Assembly (NCBI RefSeq): GCF_020515695.1
Contig: NZ_JAIWJA010000001.1
Span: 930,001-994,000 of the forward strand
DNA from: Pseudomonas sp. MWU16-30317
GTDB taxonomy: Bacteria; Pseudomonadota; Gammaproteobacteria; Pseudomonadales; Pseudomonadaceae
Direction of reading: 5' to 3'
DNA: 64,000 bases
The stretch's first letter is position 1. Each line of letters begins with the position of its first letter. The notes beneath the pieces are model-generated. The model had not been told where the DNA came from and made no database searches. It saw only the letters and a list, made by a program, of their open reading frames with translations. Below are positions 26,304 to 36,007 of the stretch, piece after piece. The position numbers were made by a program, and so were the translations under genes.

Positions 26304-26316
26304 TGAGCAGCACTCA
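26304..26316. promoter_or_regulatory. TGAG-N5-CTCA palindrome, possible LysR operator (copy 1)
   Basis: TGAGCAGCACTCA is a 4-5-4 dyad in the divergent region between the MFS and cupin genes. The same motif recurs at 26382, 28251 and, with one mismatch, 29381, all in promoter regions near two LysR genes. LysR proteins usually bind such interrupted dyads. Confidence 0.5.
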
Positions 26317-26381
26317 TCAATCGCTTGGAAGGCCGGGATAGCGCTGCGATCCGAGAGTCCGCTCGTGCGGTTAAGGATTAC

Positions 26382-26394
26382 TGAGCTTTGCTCA
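26382..26394. promoter_or_regulatory. TGAG-N5-CTCA palindrome, possible LysR operator (copy 2)
   Basis: TGAGCTTTGCTCA lies in the same divergent region, 89 bases before the cupin start. Its surroundings, ATTAC before and TC after, also resemble the copy at 28251. Confidence 0.5.
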
Positions 26395-26482
26395 TCGGAT
26401 CATGTTGGATTTGGCCGGTAGTACAGGTGGGGATTCTGATCTAGGTTGTCCGCTCGACCGCCTACCGAGCAGGAGCTTGCCC

Positions 26483-26974
26483 ATGAGAGGAATAATCAAA
26501 ACGTCGTCGCTGGCTGTACTGTTGTCTACGGCCATGTCAGTCCATAGCGCCGATATCCCGAAAGACCAGGCCATGGCTATCACGAGAAATGGCGAACAGG
26601 CTTCGATGATGGGAGCACCAGCCAACTTCGTCGGGAACGCACGCATTGATCCAATCTTTGCCGCACGCGCGCCGTCGACTGTCTCTGCAGGCGCTGTGAC
26701 TTTCCAGCCGGGCGCGCGATCGGCCTGGCATACCCACCCGAAAGGTCAGACCCTGATCGTCACGGCGGGTGCCGGCTGGGTACAACAAGTGGGTGGTGAG
26801 AAAACCGTTATCAAACCGGGCGACGTCATCTGGACGCCGCCTGGCGTCAAACATTGGCATGGCGCTACGGCGACTACAGGGATGACCCACATTGCCATCC
26901 AGGAAGCCGTCGACGGGAAAAACGTGGAGTGGATGGAGCCAGTCAGTGAAGCGCAGTACGAGGCGTCCCGGTGA
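26483..26974 (+). CDS. exported cupin-domain protein
   Basis: ATG 26483 has AGGAG seven bases upstream (163 residues). An N-terminal signal peptide ends near HSADIP. The cupin core shows the metal-binding pattern [26 protein letters not shown] and a late histidine in THIAIQE. Single-domain cupins of this type often accompany aldo-keto reductases and carboxymuconolactone-decarboxylase-like proteins in pseudomonads, as here. The substrate is unknown. The gene is divergent from the MFS exporter and probably shares its regulator. Confidence 0.85.
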   Translation: MRGIIKTSSLAVLLSTAMSVHSADIPKDQAMAITRNGEQASMMGAPANFVGNARIDPIFAARAPSTVSAGAVTFQPGARSAWHTHPKGQTLIVTAGAGWVQQVGGEKTVIKPGDVIWTPPGVKHWHGATATTGMTHIAIQEAVDGKNVEWMEPVSEAQYEASR

Positions 26975-26976
26975 GT

Positions 26977-27012
26977 TTGGCTAACAGGTATCGCTTGGCT
27001 AGCAGGTATCGC
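26977..27012 (+). repeat. tandem 18-base duplication after the cupin gene
   Basis: TTGGCTAACAGGTATCGC at 26977-26994 is followed directly by a copy differing at one base (26995-27012). It begins three bases after the cupin stop codon and looks like a replication slip at the join with a decayed gene. Confidence 0.6.
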
Positions 27013-27031
27013 ACCTCCCCTGCTTCCTAGC

Positions 27032-27148
27032 GGTCAGCCATCGGAGAATATCGACGTCATCAAACCCGAGCAGATCGACCTGGCTTATGAACGAGTCATC
27101 GGCAAGGATGTGCGTTACCGTTTAATGATCAACTTCGCTTCCGCTCGT
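27032..27148 (+). pseudogene. C-terminal remnant of a zinc-type alcohol dehydrogenase
   Basis: The plus strand encodes [20 protein letters not shown] followed by RVIGKDVRYRLMINFAS. This matches the last segment of YahK/AdhC-type NADP-dependent alcohol dehydrogenases (AYERLLKSDVRYRFVIDMASL in type, from memory). There is no start codon and no upstream catalytic or cofactor domain; the sequence before it is the cupin gene and a small duplication. It is a deletion scar of a gene that once followed the cupin gene. Confidence 0.65.
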
Positions 27149-27256
27149 ACGGCCTGGTACGGTCCGATCACGACGTCCGCCCTGCGCAAGCCAGCGGCCA
27201 ATATATTCTTCAGATATGCGCTTGTGCGGCAGAATCGGTGATTACTGCCGCCAAGG

Positions 27257-28165
27257 TTACGCGCCCAACGGCTGAACTTCGCGTATGAGGTCTATCAACA
27301 GACGCAGCCCTGTCGGCAGCTGGCGATGGCTGGAAAAATACATGTGAAACCCAGGCGCTATGCTGGCCCAGTCATCCAGTACAGTGACGACCTCACCGCT
27401 GTCCACCAGCGCTTGCATCGCAGGCTCTGGGGCATACATCAGGCCAGCGCCATTGCGCACGAGCGAAAGACCTACGCGAGTCTCATCGATCGTAATCATC
27501 CCGGGTGCGGCAATCGACAGCTTTTCGGTGCCCTTCTCGAACTCCCAGTCATACATGGCGCCGTTGCCCAGACGAATGCGCAGGCAGCGATGATTGTGCA
27601 AATCGTTGGGGTGTTCAGGTATCCCGAACCGCTTGAGATATTCAGGAGTTCCCGCCACAACCCAGCGAATGTCCGGGGACAAGCGTTGGGCAATCATGTC
27701 TTCGGGAACGGTACCTCCATAACGGATACCGGCATCGTGACCGCCCCCAATGACATCGACGATAAGGTTCGTCACGGTCAGGTCGATCTGAATTTCCGGG
27801 TACCGCTCGTTGAAGATCGGCAACACAGGGCCTAGCAAAAGGTCGGCGGCGTCACTGAGGAGATTCAGACGAATACGGCCTGTGGGCTCGTCCCTGAATT
27901 TGTTCAGGATATCCATGGCATCGTCGATCTCTTTCATCGGGGTGCTAATGACCTGATGCAGCCTCTCGCCTGCATCGGTCAAAGTCACACTTCTGGTCGT
28001 TCGGTTGAGTAATCGAACACCAATTCGGGTTTCTAGCCCTTTGATGGCGTGACTCAGCGCAGAAGCACTGATCCCTACTTCTTGACCTGCGCGACTGAAG
28101 CTTTGGTGGCGAGCAATGGCGAGGAAATAGACAAAGTCGGCAAGGTTGGCGCGGCTTACGTTCAT
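27257..28165 (-). CDS. LysR-type transcriptional regulator
   Basis: The 302-residue product has a winged HTH at residues 5-65 (RHQSFSRAGQEVGISASALS, then RTTRSVTLTDAGERL) and a LysR substrate domain beyond about 90. GAG sits eight bases before ATG. It resembles the other LysR gene at 28451 in the HTH region. TGAGTTTTGCTCA lies 85 bases upstream, a likely autoregulatory site. It probably controls the surrounding exporter and reductase genes. Confidence 0.9.
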   Translation of the reverse strand: MNVSRANLADFVYFLAIARHQSFSRAGQEVGISASALSHAIKGLETRIGVRLLNRTTRSVTLTDAGERLHQVISTPMKEIDDAMDILNKFRDEPTGRIRLNLLSDAADLLLGPVLPIFNERYPEIQIDLTVTNLIVDVIGGGHDAGIRYGGTVPEDMIAQRLSPDIRWVVAGTPEYLKRFGIPEHPNDLHNHRCLRIRLGNGAMYDWEFEKGTEKLSIAAPGMITIDETRVGLSLVRNGAGLMYAPEPAMQALVDSGEVVTVLDDWASIAPGFHMYFSSHRQLPTGLRLLIDLIREVQPLGA

Positions 28166-28250
28166 GGACGGATCTCAGCCTGGGGTAATCATTAGCAGTC
28201 CGTTGAGCTGGCTGCTGCTGGATTTTACTCAGCAGGCGATAGTCGATTAA

Positions 28251-28263
28251 TGAGTTTTGCTCA
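28251..28263. promoter_or_regulatory. TGAG-N5-CTCA palindrome, possible LysR operator (copy 3)
   Basis: TGAGTTTTGCTCA lies upstream of the LysR gene starting at 28165. The wider match to the copy at 26382 includes ATTA before and T after the core. The rest of the 28166-28450 gap shows no gene. Confidence 0.5.
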
Positions 28264-28450
28264 TTGAGGGGTGATGCATAGCTCATCAATATGACTTTTC
28301 AAATCGCAGTCGCTGACCACTCAGCTGGCTCCAGTGGGCACTGACGGGGCGGTGCTTGGAAAGGAGCGTCCACATACAATTCCTATCCAGAGTGCAGTTG
28401 CCGAAAATCAACAAAATATCGGCACCCTTGCTTCCTTACAGATGGTTACC

Positions 28451-29377
28451 TCAACCGGTGCAAGGCTGAACGAGCTCCTGTTGATCTCGTGCCCACTGCC
28501 TTACAGCGTCGGCAAACATCCTCAACGCCATGGGTGGGTGCCGGTTGGCAGGATAATAGAGACATGCGCCCGGATAGTACGGGCCCCAATCCGGCAACAG
28601 ATGAACCAAACGCCCCTCACGAAGGTGATCATCGACTTGGTGCTCTGGCAGCCACGCAATACCGATTCCGGCCAGGGCTGCCTCCGTCATCAAGTTGAGG
28701 TTGTCCATCGTCATCGGCCCATCGACATCGATGCTGGCTGTTCTGCCCAAGTGGCCAAGATCCCAACGGAACAAGGTACCGCTCGCAAAACGAAATCGGA
28801 TACAGCGATGGGCTTTGAGGTCATGGGGCGCTAAGGGTGCTGGGTGCAGACTGAGATATTCAGGAGAGGCCACTGCAGCAAAGCGAATGTCAGGGCCGAA
28901 ACGGACGGCGATCATGTCGCGCGGAACGTCATCCAACAGGCGGATGCCCGCATCGAACCCATCAGCGACGATATCGACCAGGCGGCTGTCGGCGATGCAT
29001 TCAATGTGGATTTGCGGGTTGTCCTGGAAGAACTTCGGCATCACATGACGGATCAGCGGTTTGAACGACGACTCCGACGCGCTGAGCCTGATCGTGCCCG
29101 AGGGCGTATTGCGCTCGGAGGTCACATCGTTGACGGCGCACTCCAAGTCACCGAGCAAGGGCTGGACACGATTGAACAGCTGCTCTCCGGCTTCGGTCAG
29201 CGCTACGGAGCGTGTGGTGCGGTTGAACAATCGCAGCTCAAGACGCGCTTCGAGTCCACGCATCGAATGACTGAGCGCAGAAGGCGATACGCCCAGTGTT
29301 CTCGCCGCGCCGCTGAAGCTGCGCTGTTCGGCAATGGCGACGAACGCTGTGAGCTCCGGAAGACCCGCACGGATCAT
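28451..29377 (-). CDS. LysR-type transcriptional regulator
   Basis: The 308-residue product has an N-terminal HTH (QRSFSGAARTLGVSPSALSH, residues about 18-37, then RTTRSVALTEAGEQL). A substrate-sensing domain of usual length follows. It is divergent from the aldo-keto reductase gene, the usual layout for a LysR regulator and its target. A one-mismatch copy of the TGAG-N5-CTCA dyad lies in the shared promoter at 29381. The inducer is unknown. Confidence 0.9.
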   Translation of the reverse strand: MIRAGLPELTAFVAIAEQRSFSGAARTLGVSPSALSHSMRGLEARLELRLFNRTTRSVALTEAGEQLFNRVQPLLGDLECAVNDVTSERNTPSGTIRLSASESSFKPLIRHVMPKFFQDNPQIHIECIADSRLVDIVADGFDAGIRLLDDVPRDMIAVRFGPDIRFAAVASPEYLSLHPAPLAPHDLKAHRCIRFRFASGTLFRWDLGHLGRTASIDVDGPMTMDNLNLMTEAALAGIGIAWLPEHQVDDHLREGRLVHLLPDWGPYYPGACLYYPANRHPPMALRMFADAVRQWARDQQELVQPCTG

Positions 29378-29380
29378 TGA

Positions 29381-29393
29381 TGAATTCCTCTCA
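29381..29393. promoter_or_regulatory. imperfect TGAG-N5-CTCA palindrome (copy 4)
   Basis: TGAATTCCTCTCA has one mismatch to the TGAG-N5-CTCA dyad. It is preceded by ATTGA and followed by TG, like the other copies. It lies in the divergent promoter of the LysR and aldo-keto reductase genes. Confidence 0.4.
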
Positions 29394-29450
29394 TGTAGTC
29401 ATGAAACGCCAGGCCGATTGTTGAAGCACTCACAGGAATTTAAAGTGTAA

Positions 29451-30467
<1,017 letters not shown>

Positions 30468-30662
30468 CGCGCCCTTCCCCTATGCCGTATGACGTGCGAC
30501 CAGTCGATCGCATGGAGCGCGCCGATGTGCGCCATCGCTTCGTGATCGACATGAGTTCATTGCCGGCACCAGAGCAGGCTTGATCAAGCAGCGCTCACGT
30601 CGTCCACAGGCACTGAATATCAAAACCTGTGGACACACCGACTCCCCAAGCAGGAACGTCCG

Positions 30663-31436
30663 ATGAAACTGCTCACCGCCACGACTTTCGCTACCCTCTT
30701 GTTTTCCGCTGTAGTTGATGCTGACCAAGCACAACCACGGCCGGATCCCAAGCCATCGCCCGACGTGCTGGAAGTAACCCCCCAGCTCTACAAATACACC
30801 ACTGATTTATTGTTTGGAGATGTCTGGAAGCGCGAAGAGCTGATCCCTCGGGATCGCAGCCTCATCACCCTATCCGCCCTGATTGCCAACGGCCAGATTC
30901 CACAACTGACCGGGCACATGAAACTGGGGCTCGATAATGGCCTCAAAGCCAGTGAGATCAGTGCACTGATTACTCATCTAGCGTTCTATTCCGGTTGGCC
31001 AAACGCGATGTCAGCCGCTGGTGTGGCCAAGCAGATCTTCAGTGAGCGCAACATTCCGGCAGATCAAATAGTACCGCCCACCACAGCACCGTTAACGCTC
31101 GACCCAGAGAGTGAAACTAAACGCCGTGCAGCTGTAGAGGCAGGTGTAGGTGACGTTGCACCAGAACTGGCGCGGTACACCAATGATGTGTTGTTCGGTG
31201 ACCTTTGGCGGCAAAGCAGTCTCAGTGCTCGCGATCGTAGCTTGGTCACGGTTGCGGCGCTGATCTCACAGGGTCAGGCGGCTCAACTGCCCTTCCACCT
31301 CAATCGAGCGATGGACAACGGCCTCACGCAAGCTCAGGCCGCCGAAGTCGTAACACATTTGGCTTTCTATGTAGGCTGGCCCAAAGCGATGTCCGCTGTG
31401 CCGGTGCTAAAGCAAGTGTTTACGTCCCGCAACTAG
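30663..31436 (+). CDS. exported protein with two carboxymuconolactone-decarboxylase-like domains
   Basis: The 257-residue product begins with a signal-like segment (MKLLTATTFATLLFSAVVDA). Two repeats follow, at about residues 35-125 and 160-255. Each contains the pattern RDRSL(I/V)T...A, a histidine-bearing helix and THLAFY.GWP(N/K)AMSA. The AhpD-type CxxC motif is absent, so a peroxidase role is unlikely. It is 195 bases after the aldo-keto reductase gene. The enzymatic role is unknown. Confidence 0.85.
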   Translation: MKLLTATTFATLLFSAVVDADQAQPRPDPKPSPDVLEVTPQLYKYTTDLLFGDVWKREELIPRDRSLITLSALIANGQIPQLTGHMKLGLDNGLKASEISALITHLAFYSGWPNAMSAAGVAKQIFSERNIPADQIVPPTTAPLTLDPESETKRRAAVEAGVGDVAPELARYTNDVLFGDLWRQSSLSARDRSLVTVAALISQGQAAQLPFHLNRAMDNGLTQAQAAEVVTHLAFYVGWPKAMSAVPVLKQVFTSRN

Positions 31437-31614
31437 GACTGATTACCGCGTGTGACGCTCTATATCATTGGATACCCGGAGGATATCCGCCATAACCGCC
31501 ATGGCGAACTCCGCCGGGGTCTTTCCAAGCATTCCTGATCGCAGCCTGAACACACCGATGCCAGGCTGGTCACAGACTTGCACTAACCCATCGACAATCG
31601 CTAAGGATCCACTT

Positions 31615-32526
31615 ATGAGTGCAGGTCACAATCATGCTCAAGTCCGCGCGGGGCACGAGAAAAAACTGCTTGCGGCCCTACTGCTGACGACAGCGTTCAT
31701 GATCGCCGAGATCGTCGGCGGGCTGGTGACCGGCAGCCTCGCCCTCCTCTCGGACGCTGCGCACATGTTCACTGACTCTGCGGCGTTGGCGATTTCACTG
31801 ATCGCCTTCCAGATCGCCAAGAAACCCGCTGATCGCATGCGTACTTTCGGCTACGCACGGTTCGAGATTCTGGCCTCGGCCTTCAATGCGATTCTGCTGT
31901 TTTTGGTGGCGCTCTACATTCTGTACGAGGCCTACCAGCGGTTGGTAGAGCCTTCACCGATCCAGTCGACAGGCATGTTGATCATCGCAGTGCTCGGCCT
32001 TTTGGTGAACCTTATTTCGATGCGGATATTAGCCTCGGCAAGCGGTGACAGCTTGAACATGAAAGGCGCCTACCTGGAGGTCTGGAGCGACATGCTCGGC
32101 TCCATGGGCGTGATCGTTGCCGCGATCCTGATTCGCTTCACAGGCTGGACATGGGTCGATTCCCTGGTGGCTGCAGGCATTGGCCTATGGGTGCTTCCGC
32201 GCACCTGGACGCTGTTGAGGGAAAGCATGAACGTGTTGCTTGAAGGTGTCCCGAACGGGATTGACCTGGAACAGGTCGAGCAGGCGATTCTAGCGGTGGA
32301 TGGGGTAAAAGCCGTTCACGATCTCCACGTGTGGTCGGTGACCAGCGCGAAAAACGTGATGAGCGTACACGTGGTGATAGCCGCCAGTGCCGCCGATGGC
32401 CAAGATATTCTGGGCAGGGTCACCGAATCCGTCAGCCACAGTTTCGAGATCGATCACTGCACCATCCAGCTTGAACATGACGGCTTTCATGCCGCAGAGC
32501 ACGGCGAAGAAGGCCACCACCATTGA
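31615..32526 (+). CDS. cation diffusion facilitator exporter (CzcD/ZitB type)
   Basis: The start is ATG 31615 with AAGGA seven bases upstream (303 residues). Six membrane helices span about residues 18-200. The zinc-site signature LLSDAAHMFTDSAALA lies in helix 2 (D-x3-H-x3-D), and a matching HxxxD-like site is expected in helix 5 (LEVWSDMLGS). A cytoplasmic C-terminal domain contains DLHVWSVTS. The N- and C-terminal ends are histidine-rich. It should export zinc or a similar divalent metal. Confidence 0.9.
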   Translation: MSAGHNHAQVRAGHEKKLLAALLLTTAFMIAEIVGGLVTGSLALLSDAAHMFTDSAALAISLIAFQIAKKPADRMRTFGYARFEILASAFNAILLFLVALYILYEAYQRLVEPSPIQSTGMLIIAVLGLLVNLISMRILASASGDSLNMKGAYLEVWSDMLGSMGVIVAAILIRFTGWTWVDSLVAAGIGLWVLPRTWTLLRESMNVLLEGVPNGIDLEQVEQAILAVDGVKAVHDLHVWSVTSAKNVMSVHVVIAASAADGQDILGRVTESVSHSFEIDHCTIQLEHDGFHAAEHGEEGHHH

Positions 32527-32532
32527 TGGTGT

Positions 32533-32557
32533 GCCTGCGGCGTCCAACGCCGCAGGC
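32533..32557 (+). terminator. strong hairpin after the CDF gene
   Basis: GCCTGCGGCG and CGCCGCAGGC form a perfect 10-base-pair stem with loop TCCAA, seven bases after the stop codon. No T run follows, so termination may be weak; the hairpin could also stabilise the mRNA end. Confidence 0.5.
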
Positions 32558-32636
32558 GACGGTCAAGCCTTTACACCGCGTCCTCGGATTTCGCGCCGTA
32601 AAACTGGCTTCTCGGCGTGGCGCCTAGGGGGCTCGA

Positions 32637-33533
32637 TCACAGCGTGTGATGTTCACCGTTGCCGGCAAACACCAGAAATTCTTCCGCGAACCTTTGCACC
32701 AATCCTTGTCGCGGTGCATTTTCCGAGCGAATCACCAGAAACCCGGTATCCACTCGCACGCTCAGAGGCTTGCTGACCACGCCCCGGCCAATGAATTGCT
32801 GCGCCGTGGGCGGGTCGACGATGCTCACTCCCAGCCCCTGCGCAACCAGTGCGCACGCGGTGTAGGACAGGCCGGTTTCCAGATGGGCCTGCCGCGGTAC
32901 CTCGGCAAGCGCCAAGGTCACACCGGCCGCGAATAGCGAACCAGGCGCCACGGCGATCACGCACTCACCGCTGAGATCCGCAGGCTCTACCACGGCGACC
33001 CCCGCCAGTCGATGCTCGGCGGGTACCACGACCACCGCATCCATGGGCACCGCCTGGATGTTCAGCCCATGACGGTTCAGCGGCCCCTCCGCATAACCGA
33101 TATCCGCCTGCCCGGATGCCACCATTTCCGCCACCAGGTGGGATGGCACCCCCAGCAGGCTGACCTGCAGCTCCGGCCGGGGCGCCAGGAAGCGGGCGAG
33201 AAACACCGGCAACAGGGTATTGGCCACCGCCGGCATCGCCGCGATACGCAGCGACCCCGCCGTCTGTTCATCGATGCCACGGGCGACGCGGGCTATGCGC
33301 TCCAGGCCGATAAACGAGCGCTCGATCTCGGGAATCAATGCACTGGCCTGCGCGGTCGGCTGCAAATGATTGCCACGGCGCTCGAACAGGGCGAAACCCA
33401 AGGCCTCTTCCATGTCCCGCACCAGCCGTGTGACCGCCGGCTGCGTGACAGACATGAGATGAGCCCCGCTGGTCATGCTGCCGGTGCGCATCACCGCGCG
33501 AAACGCTTCGACCTGACGAAGAGTGAGCCGCAT
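32637..33533 (-). CDS. LysR-type regulator of the adjacent uptake/dehydrogenase operon
   Basis: ATG 33533 (298 residues) has GGAGG four bases upstream and is preferred to the longer frame. The HTH reads LRQVEAFRAVMRTGSMTSGA and then SVTQPAVTRLVRDME. The sensing domain resembles regulators of opine and amino-acid operons (OccR/NocR group). It is divergent from the permease gene at 33708, the standard layout for activation of that operon. The inducer is probably the transported compound. Confidence 0.88.
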   Translation of the reverse strand: MRLTLRQVEAFRAVMRTGSMTSGAHLMSVTQPAVTRLVRDMEEALGFALFERRGNHLQPTAQASALIPEIERSFIGLERIARVARGIDEQTAGSLRIAAMPAVANTLLPVFLARFLAPRPELQVSLLGVPSHLVAEMVASGQADIGYAEGPLNRHGLNIQAVPMDAVVVVPAEHRLAGVAVVEPADLSGECVIAVAPGSLFAAGVTLALAEVPRQAHLETGLSYTACALVAQGLGVSIVDPPTAQQFIGRGVVSKPLSVRVDTGFLVIRSENAPRQGLVQRFAEEFLVFAGNGEHHTL

Positions 33534-33707
33534 GCATCCTCCATAACATCCAGTCATTCTGAATCAAGATAAATTGATTATGGATTATGCCTGCGCCGTG
33601 AGAGATTCACTCCAGATTATTTCGAGATGGCGCCATGAGCGTCACCCAGGCGGCAACTGCGGTTTCTATCTGCCCTTGATCAAGCGGTCCTCCACCAGGG
33701 GCACTCC

Positions 33708-34418
33708 ATGACGTTTTGGCAAACGATGGGTTTTGGCGAGCAAGGCTGGGCGGCCGACATGTTATTGGCGACGCTCATGAGCTGTGCCATCGCCTTTTGC
33801 GGATTCGCCTGCGGCGGCCTGATCGGGGGCGTCGGATGCTGGGCAAAACGCTCGCGATTCAGATCACTGCGGGCGCTGGCCGACCTCTATACCACCGTGC
33901 TGCGCGGCGTCCCGGATCTGCTGATCATCTACCTGTTCTATTTCGGCAGCAGCATGGTGTTGACCCAGGCGGCTCGTGAACTGGGGCTGGAAAGCTTCGT
34001 CGGCTTACCGCCCTTTCTAGTGGGCGTGGTGGCGATCGCCGTGGTGTCGGGTGCCTATCAGATCGAAGTCCTGCGCGGCGCCATGGGCTGCGTACCGCGC
34101 GGCACCCTTGAAGCGGGACGTGCGCTGGGGTTGGACGGTGCCAGGTTGTTGCTGCTGGTCATCGCTCCGCAGGCGTTGCGATTCGCCCTGCCGGGGCTGG
34201 CCAATGTCTGGTTGCTGGTGCTCAAGGAGTCGGCCTTGATCAGCGTGGTGGGTATGGTCGAGTTGATGCGCCAGGCGCAGATCGGCGCGGGCGCGACGCA
34301 CCAGCCCTTTTGGTTCTACGGCACTGCGGGCGCGCTGTATCTGCTGGTCAGTGTCAGCAGCAGCCAGTGCCTGGGCCGCCTGGAACGGCGGCTGGCGCTG
34401 CCATCTGGGGGCCAGTGA
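33708..34418 (+). CDS. polar amino-acid/opine ABC transporter permease (HisQ-like)
   Basis: The 236-residue product has five predicted membrane helices. It has the EAA loop GTLEAGRALGLDGARLLLLV, which contacts the ATPase, and TVLRGVPDLLIIYLFYFG typical of HisQ/OccQ proteins. The stop codon overlaps the start of the next permease gene (TGATG). It forms the membrane channel with that permease. The operon contains no ATPase gene. Confidence 0.9.
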   Translation: MTFWQTMGFGEQGWAADMLLATLMSCAIAFCGFACGGLIGGVGCWAKRSRFRSLRALADLYTTVLRGVPDLLIIYLFYFGSSMVLTQAARELGLESFVGLPPFLVGVVAIAVVSGAYQIEVLRGAMGCVPRGTLEAGRALGLDGARLLLLVIAPQALRFALPGLANVWLLVLKESALISVVGMVELMRQAQIGAGATHQPFWFYGTAGALYLLVSVSSSQCLGRLERRLALPSGGQ

Positions 34419-35116
34419 TGGATGGGTCGTTCATGCTCGACTGCTTCCTGCAACTGCTCAAGGGGTTGCCCCTGACCCTCAGGCTGGCCGCGTGCGCCTG
34501 CCTGGCGGGCTTTGCCCTGGCCTGGCTGCTTTGCGCCATGCGCCTCTCGGGCAAGCGCTGGCTGGACGTCCCGGCATGGTTGTTGGTTGAAGTGTTCCGT
34601 GGCACGCCCTTGCTGGTGCAGCTGTTCATCATCTACTACGGCTTCAGCCAGTCTGCCTGGCTGCGCGCCAGCTTCGCCTGGCCCTACCTGCGCGACGCCT
34701 ACTGGTGCGCCCTGCTGGCGCTGACCCTCAACACTGCAGCCTACACCAGTGAAATCCTGCGCGGCGGCGTCAAGGCCGTCGCTGCGGGGCAACAGGAAGC
34801 CGCCGCAGCCCTGGCCCTGAGTCGCTGGCAAATCTGGCGCCACGTGATCTGGCCGCTGGCCTGGCGGCAGATGCTGCCCGCCTACGGCAACGAAGTGATC
34901 CTGATGATCAAGGCGACCTCGCTCGCCTCCATCGTCACGCTTATGGAAGTCACCGGCATCGCCGCCCGCCTGGTCTCGCAAAGCTATCGGCCGGTGGAAG
35001 TGTTCGTGTGTGCCGGGGCCTTGTACCTGCTGATCAATTTTTCCATCACCCGTGTGGTGATGTGGCTCGAACGTCGTCTGCACCGCGACCGCGTGGTGTC
35101 TACCCATTCGCACTGA
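34418..35116 (+). CDS. polar amino-acid/opine ABC transporter permease (HisM-like)
   Basis: Translation starts at ATG 34418, overlapping the upstream stop by one base (232 residues). It has membrane helices, EVFRGTPLLVQLFIIYYGF and the EAA loop QQEAAAALALSRWQIWRHVI. It is the second half of the heterodimeric channel. The next gene encodes the binding protein. Confidence 0.9.
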   Translation: MDGSFMLDCFLQLLKGLPLTLRLAACACLAGFALAWLLCAMRLSGKRWLDVPAWLLVEVFRGTPLLVQLFIIYYGFSQSAWLRASFAWPYLRDAYWCALLALTLNTAAYTSEILRGGVKAVAAGQQEAAAALALSRWQIWRHVIWPLAWRQMLPAYGNEVILMIKATSLASIVTLMEVTGIAARLVSQSYRPVEVFVCAGALYLLINFSITRVVMWLERRLHRDRVVSTHSH

Positions 35117-35131
35117 AACGAGGAACCGCCA

Positions 35132-35977
35132 ATGATCCGCAACTCTTTGCTGGGCACAGTGTTAGGGCTGTCGCTCAGTAGCTTGATGGCCCACGCCGAT
35201 GACGCGCCGGTGCTGAAAATCGCCACCGAGGGCGCCTATGCCCCCTGGAACTTCATCAAGCCCGGTGGGCAGCTCGACGGCTTTGAAATCGACCTGGCCC
35301 ATGAGCTCTGCGCGCGCATCAAGGCCAAATGCGAAGTCGTGGCGCAGGACTGGGACGGGCTGATCCCCTCACTCAATGCCGGCAAGTTCGACGCGATCAT
35401 GGCGGGCATGAGCATCACTGAAAAACGCCAGCAGGTGATTGGCTTCAGCCGCCCGTACGCGGCGCCACTCAATGGCTTGCTGGTGATGGGCGACGGCCCG
35501 CTGGCCGCCTTGCCCGACGCAAAGGCCACCTTTGATCTGGACAGCGACGAAGCCGGCGCCAAGGCCTGGGTGACGAAAATGACACCGCTGCTCAAAGGCA
35601 AGGTACTGGGTGTACAGGGCTCGACCACGGCGTCAGCGTTCGCAGATAAATACCTCTCCGGATTGATGGACGTGCGTGAATACAAAACCGTCGACGCCCA
35701 CAACCTCGATTTGGTCAGTGGTCGCATCGACGCGGTGCTGGCCAACGCGGTGGTGCTCAAGCTCGCCACCGAGCAAGCATCGATGCAGGGCGCGAAAATG
35801 GCCGGGCCGATCTTCGCCGGTGGGGTCTTCGGGCCCGGTATCGCCATAGGTGTGCGCAAGGATGACAGCGCCCTCAAAGCGCGTCTCGACCAGGCCATCA
35901 GCGAAGAAATCGCTGACGGCAGCCTGAAGAAACTTTCCGAAAAATGGCTGAAGCTCGATGTCACTCCTCTCAAGTAA
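35132..35977 (+). CDS. periplasmic amino-acid/opine-binding protein
   Basis: The 281-residue product begins with a signal peptide ending near LMAHADD. The mature N terminus, LKIATEGAYAPWNFIKPGGQ followed by LDGFEIDLAHELC, is the hallmark of lysine/arginine/ornithine- and opine-binding proteins. The central AIMAGMSITEKR matches the family signature. It captures the substrate in the periplasm for the two permeases. The exact ligand is unknown; cationic amino acids or opines are likely. Confidence 0.92.
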   Translation: MIRNSLLGTVLGLSLSSLMAHADDAPVLKIATEGAYAPWNFIKPGGQLDGFEIDLAHELCARIKAKCEVVAQDWDGLIPSLNAGKFDAIMAGMSITEKRQQVIGFSRPYAAPLNGLLVMGDGPLAALPDAKATFDLDSDEAGAKAWVTKMTPLLKGKVLGVQGSTTASAFADKYLSGLMDVREYKTVDAHNLDLVSGRIDAVLANAVVLKLATEQASMQGAKMAGPIFAGGVFGPGIAIGVRKDDSALKARLDQAISEEIADGSLKKLSEKWLKLDVTPLK

Positions 35978-36007
35978 CACTTGTGCAAGAAACAGGAGCG
36001 CAGCTCG

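Noticed and set aside
34316..35113. 265-codon leftward frame opposite the second permease gene
   Set aside because: Antisense shadow; composition is rich in Q, H and P as expected from reversed membrane-protein codons.
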